Assembly (NCBI RefSeq): GCF_018812025.1
Contig: NC_063049.1
Span: 19,770,651 to 19,834,650, forward strand
From: Megalobrama amblycephala
Lineage: Eukaryota; Chordata; Actinopteri; Cypriniformes; Xenocyprididae
DNA length: 64,000 nt
Direction of reading: 5' to 3'
The notes below the pieces were generated by a model. That model had not been told where the DNA came from, made no database searches, and saw nothing but the letters and a program-made list of their open reading frames with translations. This document shows, one piece after another, positions 1 through 12,093 of the stretch; position 1 is the stretch's first letter, and each line of letters opens with the position of its first letter. The translations under genes and the position numbers were made by a program.

Positions 1-1465
1 ACTTATTTTTTGATGCAAGTACAATAGTTATTGACACCTAATATAAAGTGTGACAAAATTTCCATTTGATTTGAAAGCGACAATTTATGTACAAATGGAT
101 TTACGAAAGATTTACACAGAAATGTATTCTGCTTCTGCTGAATGAATAAGGCTTATCAACTTTCAGACAGTAGATTCAGATAGACAGGTGTTTATAAATT
201 CATTCCTGAGACATTTGAGGTCATATGTTGAAGCAGCTATCAAACAAACAAACAAGCTACCTCTGGTCATCTCTAAATGATTCACTAGCTAAAAGTTTGC
301 GAGAGCCATTCTAGTTATGTGGACTTTCTGTAAAAACTCCCAGCATGCTGTAGCGTACAGCAGTGTTCCACATGACAGCTTTCCTCTGCCCTCTGTGCCC
401 ACCTGACAGCCTCTGGAGGCGGGCACTACTTCTGAAGAAGTCTGCTGATTATGTTTGTGATGTGAGCTGTCATTCCAGCGGTTCCCCACCTGTGGAGCCC
501 AGGTGCAGCGCTACATTCATTTACAGCACACTGAGAATTAGTCTAACAGCTCTGGCCAGGAGAGGACAGACTCCACAAGCCATCGGCAGGGCAGACTGGA
601 GTGAAATAAATTACCATTTTCGCACAGAAGAATTGAGATGGAAGAGAAGAGTCAGTCCTCTGCACATGCCTCCTCAAATTAGGTGCCACCTGTAATTCAG
701 TTACCCACAAATCTTCCACCAGAACCGTTGCCTTTGAGGCTGGCATAGTATTAGTTATTAGCCACAGGAGCTCTCTGAGGACAGTGCTGCAGACGGGAAG
801 AGACATATGTCAACTGTCAGGGGAATGGGTGCTCATTTCTGGGTCTTAGTTGAGTCTGACTCGTTGGAGAGGATGCATCTGAGTTATGATGACAGGATGC
901 AATGCCAGAACTATAGGTCTTCTGTTGACCACAACATGCGCAAAGTCTAGAGTGCCACAAGGCAATGGCGAAGCAGAGCTGCAACGACGGAGATAATAAT
1001 ATGCTTTAACTAAACTAAAAACAAGCCCCAGAAATGGAGGAAAGACTGACATGAACATGACAACAAACTGAGCGGCTGATTGGATTGACAAGACAATTAA
1101 TTTCAAGTCAAAGTCTCAGTCGCTTTACTGTAATTTTTCATGCTGTGTGGTAGGAGAAGATATGAAACATTGTGTCTCCTGGAGCCATGGTGCAGACCAT
1201 GTAGCTGATATTTACAAGACAACCGCTTTCACAAATTACCATACGGATATGGTTTTGGGCTATGCATGAAAAGTTTGTGACGCACTGTTGCATTAGAGAA
1301 GGTACAGTAGTGCAATGAACATAAAATGTTCACAAAAAAAAAAAAAAAATGTATTTCATATTTAGTTCCAAATAAAAATATTACCAAATATTATAATACC
1401 AAGATATAAAACAGTTTATTTATTTATTTTTTAAATATTATTATAATTACATTTTTGCAGATACT
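1..1465. other. non-coding stretch, no gene recognised
   Basis: Open frames of up to about 110 codons occur here but none shows a recognisable domain or convincing codon structure. There is an A homopolymer around 1327-1349 and an AT-rich tract at 1360-1465. I see nothing else to annotate. Confidence 0.5.
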
Positions 1466-1481
1466 TTTATTTAACATTTAC

Positions 1482-2425
1482 TTAAAGGTGCCATCGAACA
1501 AGATGTAATATAAGTCTAAGGTGTCCCCTGAATGTGTCTGTGAAGTTGCAGCTCAAAATACCCCATAGATTTTTTTTAATAAATTTTTTTAACTGCCTAT
1601 TTGAGGCATAATTAGAAATGCGCCGATTCATGCTGCGGCCCCTTTAAATTGCACGCTCTCCGCCCCCTCCCGAGCTCTCGAATCTATCACTGCATAAACA
1701 AAGTTCACCATGGATCTTTACAAAGTGTTCGTCATGCAGCATGTCTAATCGCGTAAGTATAGTATTTATTTGGATGTTTACATTTGATTCTGAATGAGTT
1801 TGATAGTGCTCCGTGGCTAAAGCTAACATTACACACTGTTGGAGAGGTTTATAAAGAATGAAGCTGTGTTTGTACATTATACAGACTGCAAGTGTTTAAA
1901 AATGAAAATAACGACAGTCCTGTCTCCATGAATACAGTAAGAAACGATGGTAACTTTAACAACATTTAACAGTACATTAGCAACATGCTAACGAAACATT
2001 TAGAAAGACAGTTTACAAGTATCACTAAAAATATCATGTTATCATGGATCATGTCAGTTATTATTGCTCCATCTGCCATTTTTCACTGTTGTCCTTGCTT
2101 GCTTACCTAGTCTGATGATTCAGCTGTGCAGATCCAGACGTTAATACTGGCTGCTCTTGTGTAATGCCTTTAATAATGCTGGGAACATGGGCTGGCATAT
2201 GCAAATATTGGGGGCGTACATATTAATGATCCTGACTGTTACGTAACAGTCAGTGTTATGTTGAGATTCGCCTGTTCTTCTGAGGTCTTTTAAACAAATA
2301 AGATTTATATAAGAAGGAGGAAACAATGGAGTTTGATACTCACTGTATGTCATTTCCATGTACTGAACACTTGTTATTCAACTATGACGAGGTAAATTCA
2401 ATTTTCAATTCGATGGCACCTTTAA
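1482..2425 (-). mobile_element. TTAA element, family A, copy 1
   Basis: Ends TTAAAGGTGCC and GGCACCTTTAA are inverted and bounded by TTAA on both sides. It is the same family as the copies at 5330 and 27169 but in the opposite orientation. It includes the family's central palindrome with core TTACGTAA (2239-2246). No transposase frame is present. It shares its right TTAA (2422-2425) with the next element. Confidence 0.85.
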
Positions 2426-3175
2426 AGGGTTAGTTCACTCAAAAATGAAAATTCTGTCATTAATTACTCACCCTCATGTCATTCCACACACGTGAGACCT
2501 TCGTTCATCTTCGAAAGACAAATTATGATGAAATCCGATGGCTCAGTGAGGCCTCCATTGCCAGCAAGACAATTAACACTTTCAGATGCCCAGAAAGCCA
2601 CTAAAGACATATTTAAAACAGTTCATGTGACTACAGTGGTTCAAACTTTTTGTTTTGAATCAGTGGTTCGGAGCGTGTATCAAACTACCAAAGTCACGTG
2701 GTTCAGTAAACTAGGCTTTGTTACATCATAAGTGTTTTGAAATTTCAATAGTTCACCACTGGGGGGTGTGACTTTGGCAGTTTGATATACGCTCCGAACC
2801 ACTGATTCGAAACAAAAGATTCCTAAAGCTTCAAAGCTTCATGAAGCAGTGTTTTAAAATCGCCCATCACTAGATATTGTTGGATAAAGTCGTTATTTGT
2901 TTTTTTGCCGCACAAAAAAGTATTCTCATCGCTTCATAACATTAAGGTTGAACCACTGTAGTCACATGATCTGTTTTAAATACGTCTTTAGCTTTCTGGG
3001 CATTGAAAGTGTTAATTGTCTTGCTGGCAATGGAGGCCTCACTGAGCCATCGGATTTCATCAATAATATCTTAATTTGTGTTCCGAAGATGAACGAAGGT
3101 CTTACGGGGGTGGAACGACATGAGGATGAGTAATTAATGACAGAAATTTCATTTTTGAGTGAACTAACCCTTTAA
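2422..3175. mobile_element. TTAA element, family B, copy 1 (full-length type)
   Basis: It starts TTAAAGGGTTAGTTCACTC and ends GAGTGAACTAACCCTTTAA, with TTAA at both ends. The inner part is a degenerate inverted repeat: the segments around 2520-2730 and 2890-3120 are reverse-complement related, as is the pair TTTGGTAGTTTGATACACGCTC-like / GCTCCGAACCACTGATTC-like near 2650-2820. At about 750 bp it is a non-autonomous fold-back MITE. Kolobok or piggyBac would both fit a TTAA duplication. Confidence 0.85.
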
Positions 3176-3191
3176 GTAAATGTTAAATAAA

Positions 3192-5204
3192 TATTCTGAT
3201 GTCTACCTAAGTGTTGTATTTTTTATTTTTTTTTAACTTGATTCCACTTAGATCCAGGGGTAAACAGCTTAATTTTATTGGTTTCATCCTTGACATCCTC
3301 AAGTGTTAACCCAGGTTAAACAGTCCCTCATTCTGTGTGGTCCACTGGGATTTGGCTTTTGCTGTTGCTTGAGGCTCACCTGGGGCCTAAACACCTTGAC
3401 TAAGCTCTAACTGGGGCATGAGCTGAACTCATGCACACTGCCTGCATAGCACCCTCACTCATAAATGTGCAGGCTTGTAGAACATGTTCCTGTTTGTGTA
3501 AAAATATGTTTACATTAGCTGTTAGCTTAGACACACAATAGCGTTAGCTATTCTAAATTGCCACCGCATTCGTTTTTCCATTTTAGTCAAACTCTAAACC
3601 TCCAGTGAACCTGAGAGCATTGTGCCAAGCGCCGGTGTGAACTAAAAATCATCAAGTAGACAAAAGTACACTAGAGAAAAGGGAATGTAAGCATCTAATC
3701 AAGCTCAGCACTCCAAAACTCATGACAATGTGAAACAATATGAGATGTTAAACAAGAAGAGCACTAAGTGGGCTGGAGGGAGCTAGAGGATTCTCCATTT
3801 AATTTCCAACACTAAAAATACTGAATGAACACATAGCACAAATGACTCAACATGGCTATCTAAAAAAAACGAAAAAAAAAAAAAAAAAAGAAAAGAAGAA
3901 AAAAAAAAAAAAAACAGCTAAATTAGTCACTACTGTTTTGTCTCTGGGCTTCTCTGGAGAGGCTGTACCAGCAAAAACTGTGGAGACTGAAAACTAAAGC
4001 AGAGCTTCCTGTCCAAATCTATATATGGTTCCTTCCTCTCCTCGTCTGTATGCTAGCAGTGTCCATTTAACCCAAGGCTTGGTGACTAAAAGCGTCTCCT
4101 GCATCGAGCACTGCAGCAAGGACTGGAGCTAAAGGGAAATGACATCCAGTGGAGCCAACGTGATTCTGGCACAAGGACTAGCATGCTCCATGCATCAATC
4201 TTTCCCTCAATCAATTGCCTTAATGAAGAATGGGCTGGAATTAAATCTAAACCTCTAATAACACTAATGGTGGCTCTTTTTTTCCACAGTCGGAGGCCAA
4301 GTGGTTACACCCTCAGGGGAAATACCCTTCTCTCTAACCATTTATAATCAATGATTAGCCACTGATCAGTGATTAGCCAGGCCAACTTTAGACTCGATCA
4401 AAGCAGAGGAGCCCACAACCTTAACGTTCAGATGTGTCTCGAAGACATGAACTCAAATTTCTGGTTTAATTTCAGTTCCTTTTGAAAGTCATTTAATACC
4501 TTCCTCTTGTCGGAAATGAAGAACCTGCAGGATGGCAGAAAATCCTGGCACACTCCATACAGTCAGTCTAAGTGGTAATGAATTTTTTTTTCCCAAAGCT
4601 AATGGACTTGGATATAGCGTTTTGCTTTGACAGAGCAAGACAAGAAGTCAAAAAGCGGCCACTAAGAATAACCCCTGCGGCTACTGAGAAGGTGGTATCA
4701 GTCAATGAGCAGAAAAGAAAAAGAGAGACATTTACCTTTCCTGTCTGTCAAGGAGTTGATGCATGGATGGAAAGAGGATGCCTTTTAGTGTCGTTCCATT
4801 CATTAGGAGAGTCTCGTTAATGCAGACCCCCAGGTAGGGCATCAATTTCTGTTAACATCTATATCTTCAACCCATCAATGTGACAGAACAAGCTCAGATG
4901 TTGTTTAGAACTCTGATGGCATGACATCCAAACCAGAAGATTGGCATAAGACACAGGAGGCTCCAAATCATAACATTATCCATGTCAATCAGCATCACAT
5001 GATCTAAACCAGGGGTACATACAGTATATACCAGGGGAAACTTGGAAAGATTTTGCTTTTGTAGACCCATAAAAAGAAATTACGACTTTAAAATATAAGA
5101 GCTGCCAATAGATTCAAATAATATTTTATGACTCAGAGCCTCCTGTCTTATATAAAGAACTTTTTCATTACTTTCTGGTCAAGAAAGGAAATAAATGGGT
5201 ATAT
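3192..5204. other. non-coding stretch with purine-rich tract
   Basis: No gene is recognised. The only clear structure is an A/G-rich tract at about 3867-3915. The 82-codon frame at 4572-4820 lacks any recognisable motif. Confidence 0.5.
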
Positions 5205-5210
5205 TATTCT

Positions 5211-6390
5211 ACACTTTTAGAGGGGGTCTATATAGAACCCTAGGGTTGTTGACTCAATTTTAAAGAACTCTTTATTCCAAAAAGTTTCTATATGAGGAGA
5301 AATGTCTTAAATAATTGCATAATTCTTTGTTAAAGGTGCTCTAGATTCAAAAATTGAATTTACCTCAGCATAGTTAAATAACAAGAGTTCAGTACATGGA
5401 AATGACATACAGTGAGTCTCAAACTCCATTGTTTCCTCCTTCTTATATAAATCTCATTTGTTTAAAAGACCTCCGAAGAACAGGAGAATCTCAACATAAC
5501 ACCGACTGTTACGTAACAGTCGGGGTATACGACCCCCAATATTTGCATATGCCAGCCCACGTTCCCAACATTATGAAAGGCGTCTAATGGCAGAACGTCT
5601 GGATGTGCACAGCTGAATCAACAGACTACGTCCTAGCAAGCAAGGACAATAGCAAAAAATGGCAGATGGAGCAATAATAACTGACATGATTCATGATAAC
5701 ATGATATTTTTAGTGATATTTGTAAATTGTCTTTCTAAATGTTTCGTTAGCATGTTGCTAATGTACTGTTAAATGTGGTTAAAGTTTAACAGTACATTAC
5801 AGGTACAGGTTTACCATTGGTTATTACTGTATTCACGGAGACAAGAGCCGTCGCTATTTTCATTTTTAAACACTTGCAGTCTGTATAATTCATAAATGCA
5901 ACTTCATTCTTTATAAATCTCTCCAACAGTGTAGCATTAGCCGTTAGCCACGGAGCACTATCAAACTCATTCAGAATCAAATGTAAACATCAAAATAAAC
6001 ACTGTACTTACGCGATTAGACATGCTGTATGACGAACACTTTTTGTAAAGATCCATTTTGAGGGTTATATTAGCTGTTTGAACTTTTTTTTATGTTGTTT
6101 AAGGCGAGCGCGAGCTCTTGGGGTGTGGAGCACGAGATTTAAAGGGCCACACACCCTGAATCGGCTCATTTCTAATGATGCCCCAAAATAGGCAGTTAAA
6201 AAAATGAATTAAAAAAAATCTATGGGGTATTTTGAGCTGAAACTTCACAGACACATTCAGGGGACACCTTAGACTTATATTACATCTTTTAAAAAAACGT
6301 TCTAGGGCACCTTTAATGTTTAATGGGTTATTTCATATTTTTCTAGTTATAAAATATGTTTACAAGCTGTTTTATTCATAAAATATAATT
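5211..6390. repeat. local repeat (MITE-like) interrupted by family A copy 2
   Basis: The segments 5211-5329 and 6317-6390 together resemble the uninterrupted stretch at about 7075-7275. Shared features are the AGAACCCTAGGGTT motif, GAAATGTCTTAAAT, and TAGTTATAAA followed by ATGTTTACAAGC. The 7-kb copy therefore behaves like an approximate empty site for the element in between. Confidence 0.6.
5330..6316 (+). mobile_element. TTAA element, family A, copy 2
   Basis: TTAAAGGTGC at the left and GGGCACCTTTAA at the right, with TTAA duplicated at both ends (5330-5333 and 6313-6316). It carries the family's central palindrome at 5502-5523. It is non-autonomous and lies in the reverse direction to copy 1. 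Confidence 0.85.
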
Positions 6391-6395
6391 ACAAT

Positions 6396-6689
6396 TAGAG
6401 ATGTCAAAAGTACCAACTTCAGTATCAAGTCGGTAGTGAAATTTTAAAAATGTGATACTTTGAGCGCTGTTGAACGGATTCGTAAACACCTCTGATTGGC
6501 CATTGTGTTCACGCGCTCATCGGATATGTCAGTGATTGGCTACAATGATCAACGCACAGGAGCTTTTGAAAGCACATGGCAGTATTTGAATTAGAAAGCA
6601 TTTAGAAAGTGTGAGCATTTGAAAGCAGGCAGACTGATCCACAATAGACGCCTGCTTTCAAATGCTCCCGTATGTATCTGCGTAAGCAT
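6396..6689. mobile_element. fragment of a hAT-like element
   Basis: It begins TAGAGATGTCAAAAGTACC, an end I associate with a common fish hAT-type repeat. It contains an 18-bp-arm hairpin at about 6618-6672 (GAGCATTTGAAAGCAGGC and its complement). The matching right end was not found; a TTAA element follows directly, so this copy is truncated or decayed. Confidence 0.4.
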
Positions 6690-7054
6690 TTAAAGGGTTA
6701 GTTCACCCACAAATGAAAAATTCTGTCATTAATTATTCACCCATGTGTTATTCCAAACCCGTTAGACCTTCGTTCATCTTCGATACACAAATGAAGATAT
6801 TTTTGATGAAATCCGAGAGGTATATGACTCCTCCATAGACAGCAATTTAATTACCACTGTCAAGGTCCAGAAAGGTACTAAAGACATTGTTAAAATAGTC
6901 CATGTGACTACTGTGGTTCAACCTCAATGTTATGAAGCGACGAGAATACATTTTGTGCACAAAAACAAAACAAAAAGGTCTTACGGGTGTGGATCAACAT
7001 GAGGGTAAGTAATTAATGACAGAATTTTCATTTTTGGGTGAGCTAACCCTTTAA
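6690..7054. mobile_element. TTAA element, family B, copy 2 (short)
   Basis: TTAAAGGGTTAGTTCACCC at the left and GGGTGAGCTAACCCTTTAA at the right, with TTAA at both ends. At 365 bp it is an internally deleted version of the 750-bp copy at 2422. Confidence 0.85.
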
Positions 7055-7275
7055 GGTTCTAAGAACCTTTTCTTCTAAGAGTTAACTAAAAAAAGGTTCA
7101 ATGGGATTCTATACAGAACCCTAGGGTTCCTGATTTAATTTTGGCATTATGCCAAAAATGTTCTATATAAAAAGAAATGTCTTAAATTACTGCATAATAC
7201 TCACGTTTAACAGGTTATTGCAATTTTTTTATAGTTATAAATTATGTTTACAAGCAATGTAATGCATAAAATATA

Positions 7276-9112
7276 CATGGGAAACACAAACATAAAATGT
7301 TTTATGAAAAAAAACACAAAGTGAATAATTGTAAAATTGTTTTTTAAATAATATCAATGATAACACTAAACTATATCCAATACAAAATACAAAACATCAA
7401 GACATGCTAACAACAGCAAGGCATGTGTTCGAAATGCATAAAAAAAAAAAAAAAAAATCTGATTTGGTATTGATGGGGTACTTGAGCCTTACTGATGGGG
7501 CTGTGGTTATATATATATATAATATATATTTTAAAAAAAAATCACCTCAGCCACCTCTTTTTATTTCTTTGTCTCAAAACTTGCCTCCATACTTCCCCTT
7601 GCCTGTGGGGAAATAGGATGGGGTGAAAGTGTCTGGAGCTTTCAAAGCCTCTCTGAAGAGGATTCAAAGTTAGCTTAGCTTTCATGTCATAAAACACTGT
7701 CAAAAAGTTTGTGGTTTTAGAAGTGTCATAAAGCCACCCACCATTAATTAAAATGAGAAGGGTTTTCTGAGGTAGCATACATTTCATCTTTACCCTTAAC
7801 TATACAACTATTTGGAGAATTCAGCTTGGGCCACTATCATCTGTGAAAATTTGTCAGAATTAGCAATGCAGCTTCTTCATATCAAGCCTACTGTGAGATG
7901 AATTCAAAACCATGAGGAGATCAAAGGCAGGAAGCCTATATAGAGTAATAAGGGAAAGAATCCTTCAGATTTAACCAGAGATAATCAGTAAAAACACAAA
8001 TCGCAGTAACACATCCTTTATTCAAGAGATGTCCATTTTGTGCATTACTGGTTTGACCATGTAGCTGCTTCACAATGCTGTAATGATCTTATTTTGAGCT
8101 GACCAAAACAGAGAAGTTAGATTACAAATGACACCCAGTATGGGGATGTCATGATTAATTATTATGATACTCAGATCGTGGATCGAGTTGGTGATTCTCT
8201 GTAATGACAATAAATTTTATTTCGTGAACAGCTGTCAGGCCCTGAGACAGGCTGCTAGGGAGTGTCAAGTGCACTTTGGCAAGTGCAATAATGAAAACAT
8301 TATTCCCTAGATTGATATTTCTGGTAGGAAAATGATGTCTGTAGCTCCAAATTGAATTCTTCACAATAACAACCAACTCAGTTCATAACACAACAACAAT
8401 TGTATATAACTATTATTAAAAAAAAAAAAAAAAAAACTGAAGTAAAGGCAATGGATACAATACCTTTTCTCTCTTATACACTGGAGCCCCTTCAGTATTC
8501 GAGTCCAATTCAGGGATTGTTTTAGGTCAACGGCAGATAACTTATGCAATCGGCTCGTTCACTATAATAACTTTAAAGAACTTCACGTGCATATTCACAA
8601 TCTATAATGCAGGCAGTGCATCAAACGACAGGCCAACGAAGATGGAGAACAAGCTAGTGACATGTCCAACAACATCAGGATCTCATGTCAGGGCAACACA
8701 TCAAAAAGAATCAGAAATGAGCTGTCTCTAGTCTCTGACTGCCACAAAATATCTCCATACACATTCACTGTGTCATTGTCTCATTATCTGTCATTTTCCT
8801 GCAACTCAATGCATAATAATGATGTCTTTACAAAGTGAATTATCAAAGCAGCCCAAGTCTTGTTCACATTCATTCAGGACAGAGGGAAGATCACATCTCT
8901 GATGTCTGCAATGACAGCTTGATGTGTGGAAAGGCAAGTGGGAACAAAAAAAGACGACTGATTATATGGAATAAATTTTGCAACATAAAATGTGTCAAAT
9001 GTTTCATAATGTTAGTTTGATGACAAATTTGATGATCAGATAATTAGTTCATGTTTTTGTATTTTAAATTATTATCTGAGGAAGGCCAGACACTCTCAGT
9101 GACTATAGAGTC
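7276..9112. other. non-coding stretch, no gene recognised
   Basis: AT-rich sequence with short homopolymers (A-runs near 7440 and 8418) and a small TA repeat at 7509-7530. No transposon ends or coding sequence recognised. Confidence 0.5.
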
Positions 9113-10380
9113 TTAAGAATTTTTTTTTTTTTTGTAATTAACATATTAAATCATTATATATATGAAAGCGAAGGCGAGATTTTAAGATATTATAAATAAA
9201 TAGGGATCTTTTGTACATCCAAAATTACTAAAGGCGATATGCCGACCATAAATAATAATAATAATTAAAAAAAACAATAATTTAATTAAAGTGAATTAAA
9301 AAAAATATAAATGAGCAGTTTATTTGCTATAAAATAATTTTGGTGAGCATTTATTATTTTCAGACATCAGGCAATGTAGGCTGACGCAATCACTCAGTTA
9401 ACTGCGCGCTTAGGATTCAAACAGTAGCATTAATTTTGTAAATTTAAGCTCAATGGTCAAATTTGTTATTAAAGAAAACATGGGAAGATAGAAGGAACTG
9501 CAAACAACAAGAGTCGCAGCATCAGCAGTAAGGTAAGAAGAATGGAAGAATGAGTTTGCTGTTAGGCCTATAGCGAGATCAGCCTTCCTGTTTGCTCTGT
9601 AAAAGTTTGACAAGCAAAACCTACAATTTCAAAAGACTGAACTAATTCATTTTTGTTTGAATTTTAAATCATAAAATAACCGCATACACATCAGCGCACC
9701 CGCGGCTTCCCAACTCTGCGCGCGCTCGCGGATCCGACGCTGCGCGATTCTACAAATGCTTGATCTAAGCTCATTCAGTGTTGTTTGTAAAAAGAGCTAT
9801 AACATGATTGTTTGGTGAGGATGATGTTGAAGAGAGTCTTTACAGAATTAAATAGCTTAAAGTGATTGTGTTTGTGTGTTCTTGTAAAAATAAAGCAAAT
9901 TTAGTTTTTATTTGTTATTTATTGTGTGCTTTGGGTTGAAACAACATTAAATCATTTGCATTGGTGACTGAATTAGATGCGGACCGTAACACTCTGGAAA
10001 ATAGAACCACTAACAAGAATTTTTTTTTTTTTGTAATTAACTATTAAATCTTATATATATTTTTAAGATATTATAAATAAATAGGGATCTTTTGTACATC
10101 CAAAATTAATAAAGGTAAATAAATAATAATAAAAAAAAAAACACTTCATTTGGAAAACATGGGTAGACAAAAGAAAAGTGAATAACATTTTAATTTCATA
10201 GCAACTTTTTCAAAACTATGAAGGACTTTTCTCTTGTAAAAACAAATTTCTTTGGGTTGAAACAACACATTTGCCTGAATCTAACACTCTGGAAAATATA
10301 ACAAGCTCTCACATTATTATCACTTCATTTGGGCAAAAGAAAAGTGAAGCAACTTTTTCACCTCTAACTGTGTTGAGTAG
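9113..10380. repeat. decayed tandem duplication
   Basis: A segment at 9113-9240 (poly-T, GTAATTAAC, then ATAGGGATCTTTTGTACATC) recurs at 10015-10120. The segment at about 9880-10000 (TTGGGTTGAAACAACA, then ACACTCTGGAAAATA) recurs at 10240-10300, in the same order. A third partial repeat (CACTTCATTTGG, AAAGAAAAGTGA) is at 10143 and 10321. This suggests a roughly 900-bp unit duplicated once, with deletions in the second copy. A small GC- and CpG-rich patch at 9695-9760 lies inside the first unit. Confidence 0.6.
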
Positions 10381-10927
10381 GAGGAGGCATTCTTAAACAG
10401 GAACTGAACATATGCAGGTCACAAATATGCATCCATATGCGCTATTGAATGGCCAGTGTAAAAAAAAATTATGAATATATGCTTATGTGGAGCACCTGTC
10501 ACCAACTCTTTGAACTTCACAGCATGCAAGAAATATCTGCAGACTTTAAATGTCAAATTCAGATCAATGGTATCCTATCAAACTTAACTAATCTTTCCCT
10601 GGCCTTTTGAAGAAGAGCTACGCATGTGAAAACACAAGCTTAATTTCATTTCATTTTTTACAGAATGTGTTCAAATGAATTTTGAAGGTGAACTTGTCAT
10701 CTCACCATATGCTCAGTATTTCTTGCAAAAAAAAAAAAAAAAAATCAGCTTTTGTCCCTTCAGACATTGATCTGCTGAGGTCAGCACACTGAAAAAAACA
10801 TTAGAGAAGACAGATATTGTTTTCTTATAGCATTCAAGAGTAACCTTACATTGCACAGAGTGGCCTTTAAAATATTTTTTAACAGTATTTGCTGCATAAC
10901 AATAAAATTTGCCAGAAGTTATAATAT

Positions 10928-11240
10928 TTGGTCCCACTTTAAGGTGTCTTTAGCAACTATGTACTATAATTTGATACAAAGCACTTATTGTGTAGATACA
11001 TATTTTTACATTGTACTATTTTTTTTTTTTTTAAATACATTACATCTGCAATCAATTTCTGTAATTACTTCTATAATTACACTTTACACTAATGACCCTT
11101 CCCTTACCCATACCACCCAACCTGTCCCTAACCTTAACCCGAATCCCAGCTTTTAACTGCAAAAGTATTTTGCAATACAACATGAACACAATTAGCACAT
11201 TGTACTTTTTTTTTTTTTTTTGGAGTACAAAGTTGTTAAA
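10928..11240. mobile_element. transposon-like fragment with a TTAACCC-type tract
   Basis: It starts GGTCCCACTTTAAGGTGTC and runs through ACACTAATGACCCTTCCC to a poly-T and GTACAAAGTTG, resembling a widespread fish DNA repeat I know by sight. Ends and target duplications were not resolved. Confidence 0.35.
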
Positions 11241-11437
11241 GAAACTTACTGTAAAATGTGACTGAATATTCTTATGTCATTAGTAAAATTACAACACACA
11301 TAGTGAAATGACTAATCTTTTGGATTTTTGTTACATCTTATCTGGGTTTCTCAAGTGTCTTTTTAAAGACAGAGAAAAATACTTCAGTCTGTTTTTTTTT
11401 TGTTTTTTTTCCCAAAGAATTGACTGTTTTGGCCACT

Positions 11438-12088
11438 TTAAAGGGGCTATAAGAATTTCCATGTATTAATCACTTTTTTGTTGCTAATGTATGAACAGCT
11501 TATGATGAAACTTAAAAAACAAGACCTTTCCTGACTTCCTAGGTTGTCTATGAAAGCCTGACTCGGGCTGGTTTCGCCAGGAAAATCAGAAGGATGTGAC
11601 ATTTATGCACGTTCCCGAGAGCCTCTCTTCTGTTTAATGACACATGAAATGAATGCTTATACAATGTTCAGGATAATGCCAAAAGAGCCATTTCTTACTA
11701 TGTCGATGTGTCATGCAAAGAAAAGGGATTAATAGTCTCTATAATCTCACATAGCCTGATCTATATAGTCTATAGTCTCAAATATACTTTATAAACAAAC
11801 TATCTGACAAATGTTCATATATTCATCTAAATCACTCTTAGCAGAGTGGATGGTGTATGGATGTTCGTTAACAGTATATCGCTGCAAAAAGATTTCCAAC
11901 TTCTTTTTACTTCTAAGAATGAAAAAGAACTTTGGCATGAGTATAACAGGGTCTTGAATCACATTCAGCCTCTTGTACGTTGCATATGCATGAGTGAGAA
12001 GACGAGTGATTGCTGGCTGCAATTCTCTTAACGGCCACAGGTGTCACTAATAACAAGGGTTTCTGAATTCTATATCTAGCACCTTTAA
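11438..12088. mobile_element. TTAA element, about 650 bp
   Basis: Left end TTAAAGGGGCTATAAGAATTTCC; right end, read inverted, TTAAAGGTGCTAGATATAGAATTC. TTAA lies at 11438-11441 and 12085-12088. It is followed after 5 bp by another TTAA element. Confidence 0.65.
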
Positions 12089-12093
12089 TAATA

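Larger units (their letters stand above)
1466..3191. repeat. palindromic arms flanking two transposons
   Basis: The 20 bases at 1466-1485 (TTTATTTAACATTTACTTAA) and those at 3172-3191 are exact reverse complements, 20 of 20. Removing the two elements between them leaves a perfect 36-bp palindrome centred on a single TTAA. The arms are either a pre-existing palindromic target or the ends of a third, older element. Confidence 0.8.

Noticed and set aside
1644..1877. Recurring short frames at 1644, 2141, 5396, 5786, 27137 and 27654
   Set aside because: The same family A transposon read in different copies; no shared conserved coding frame free of stops.
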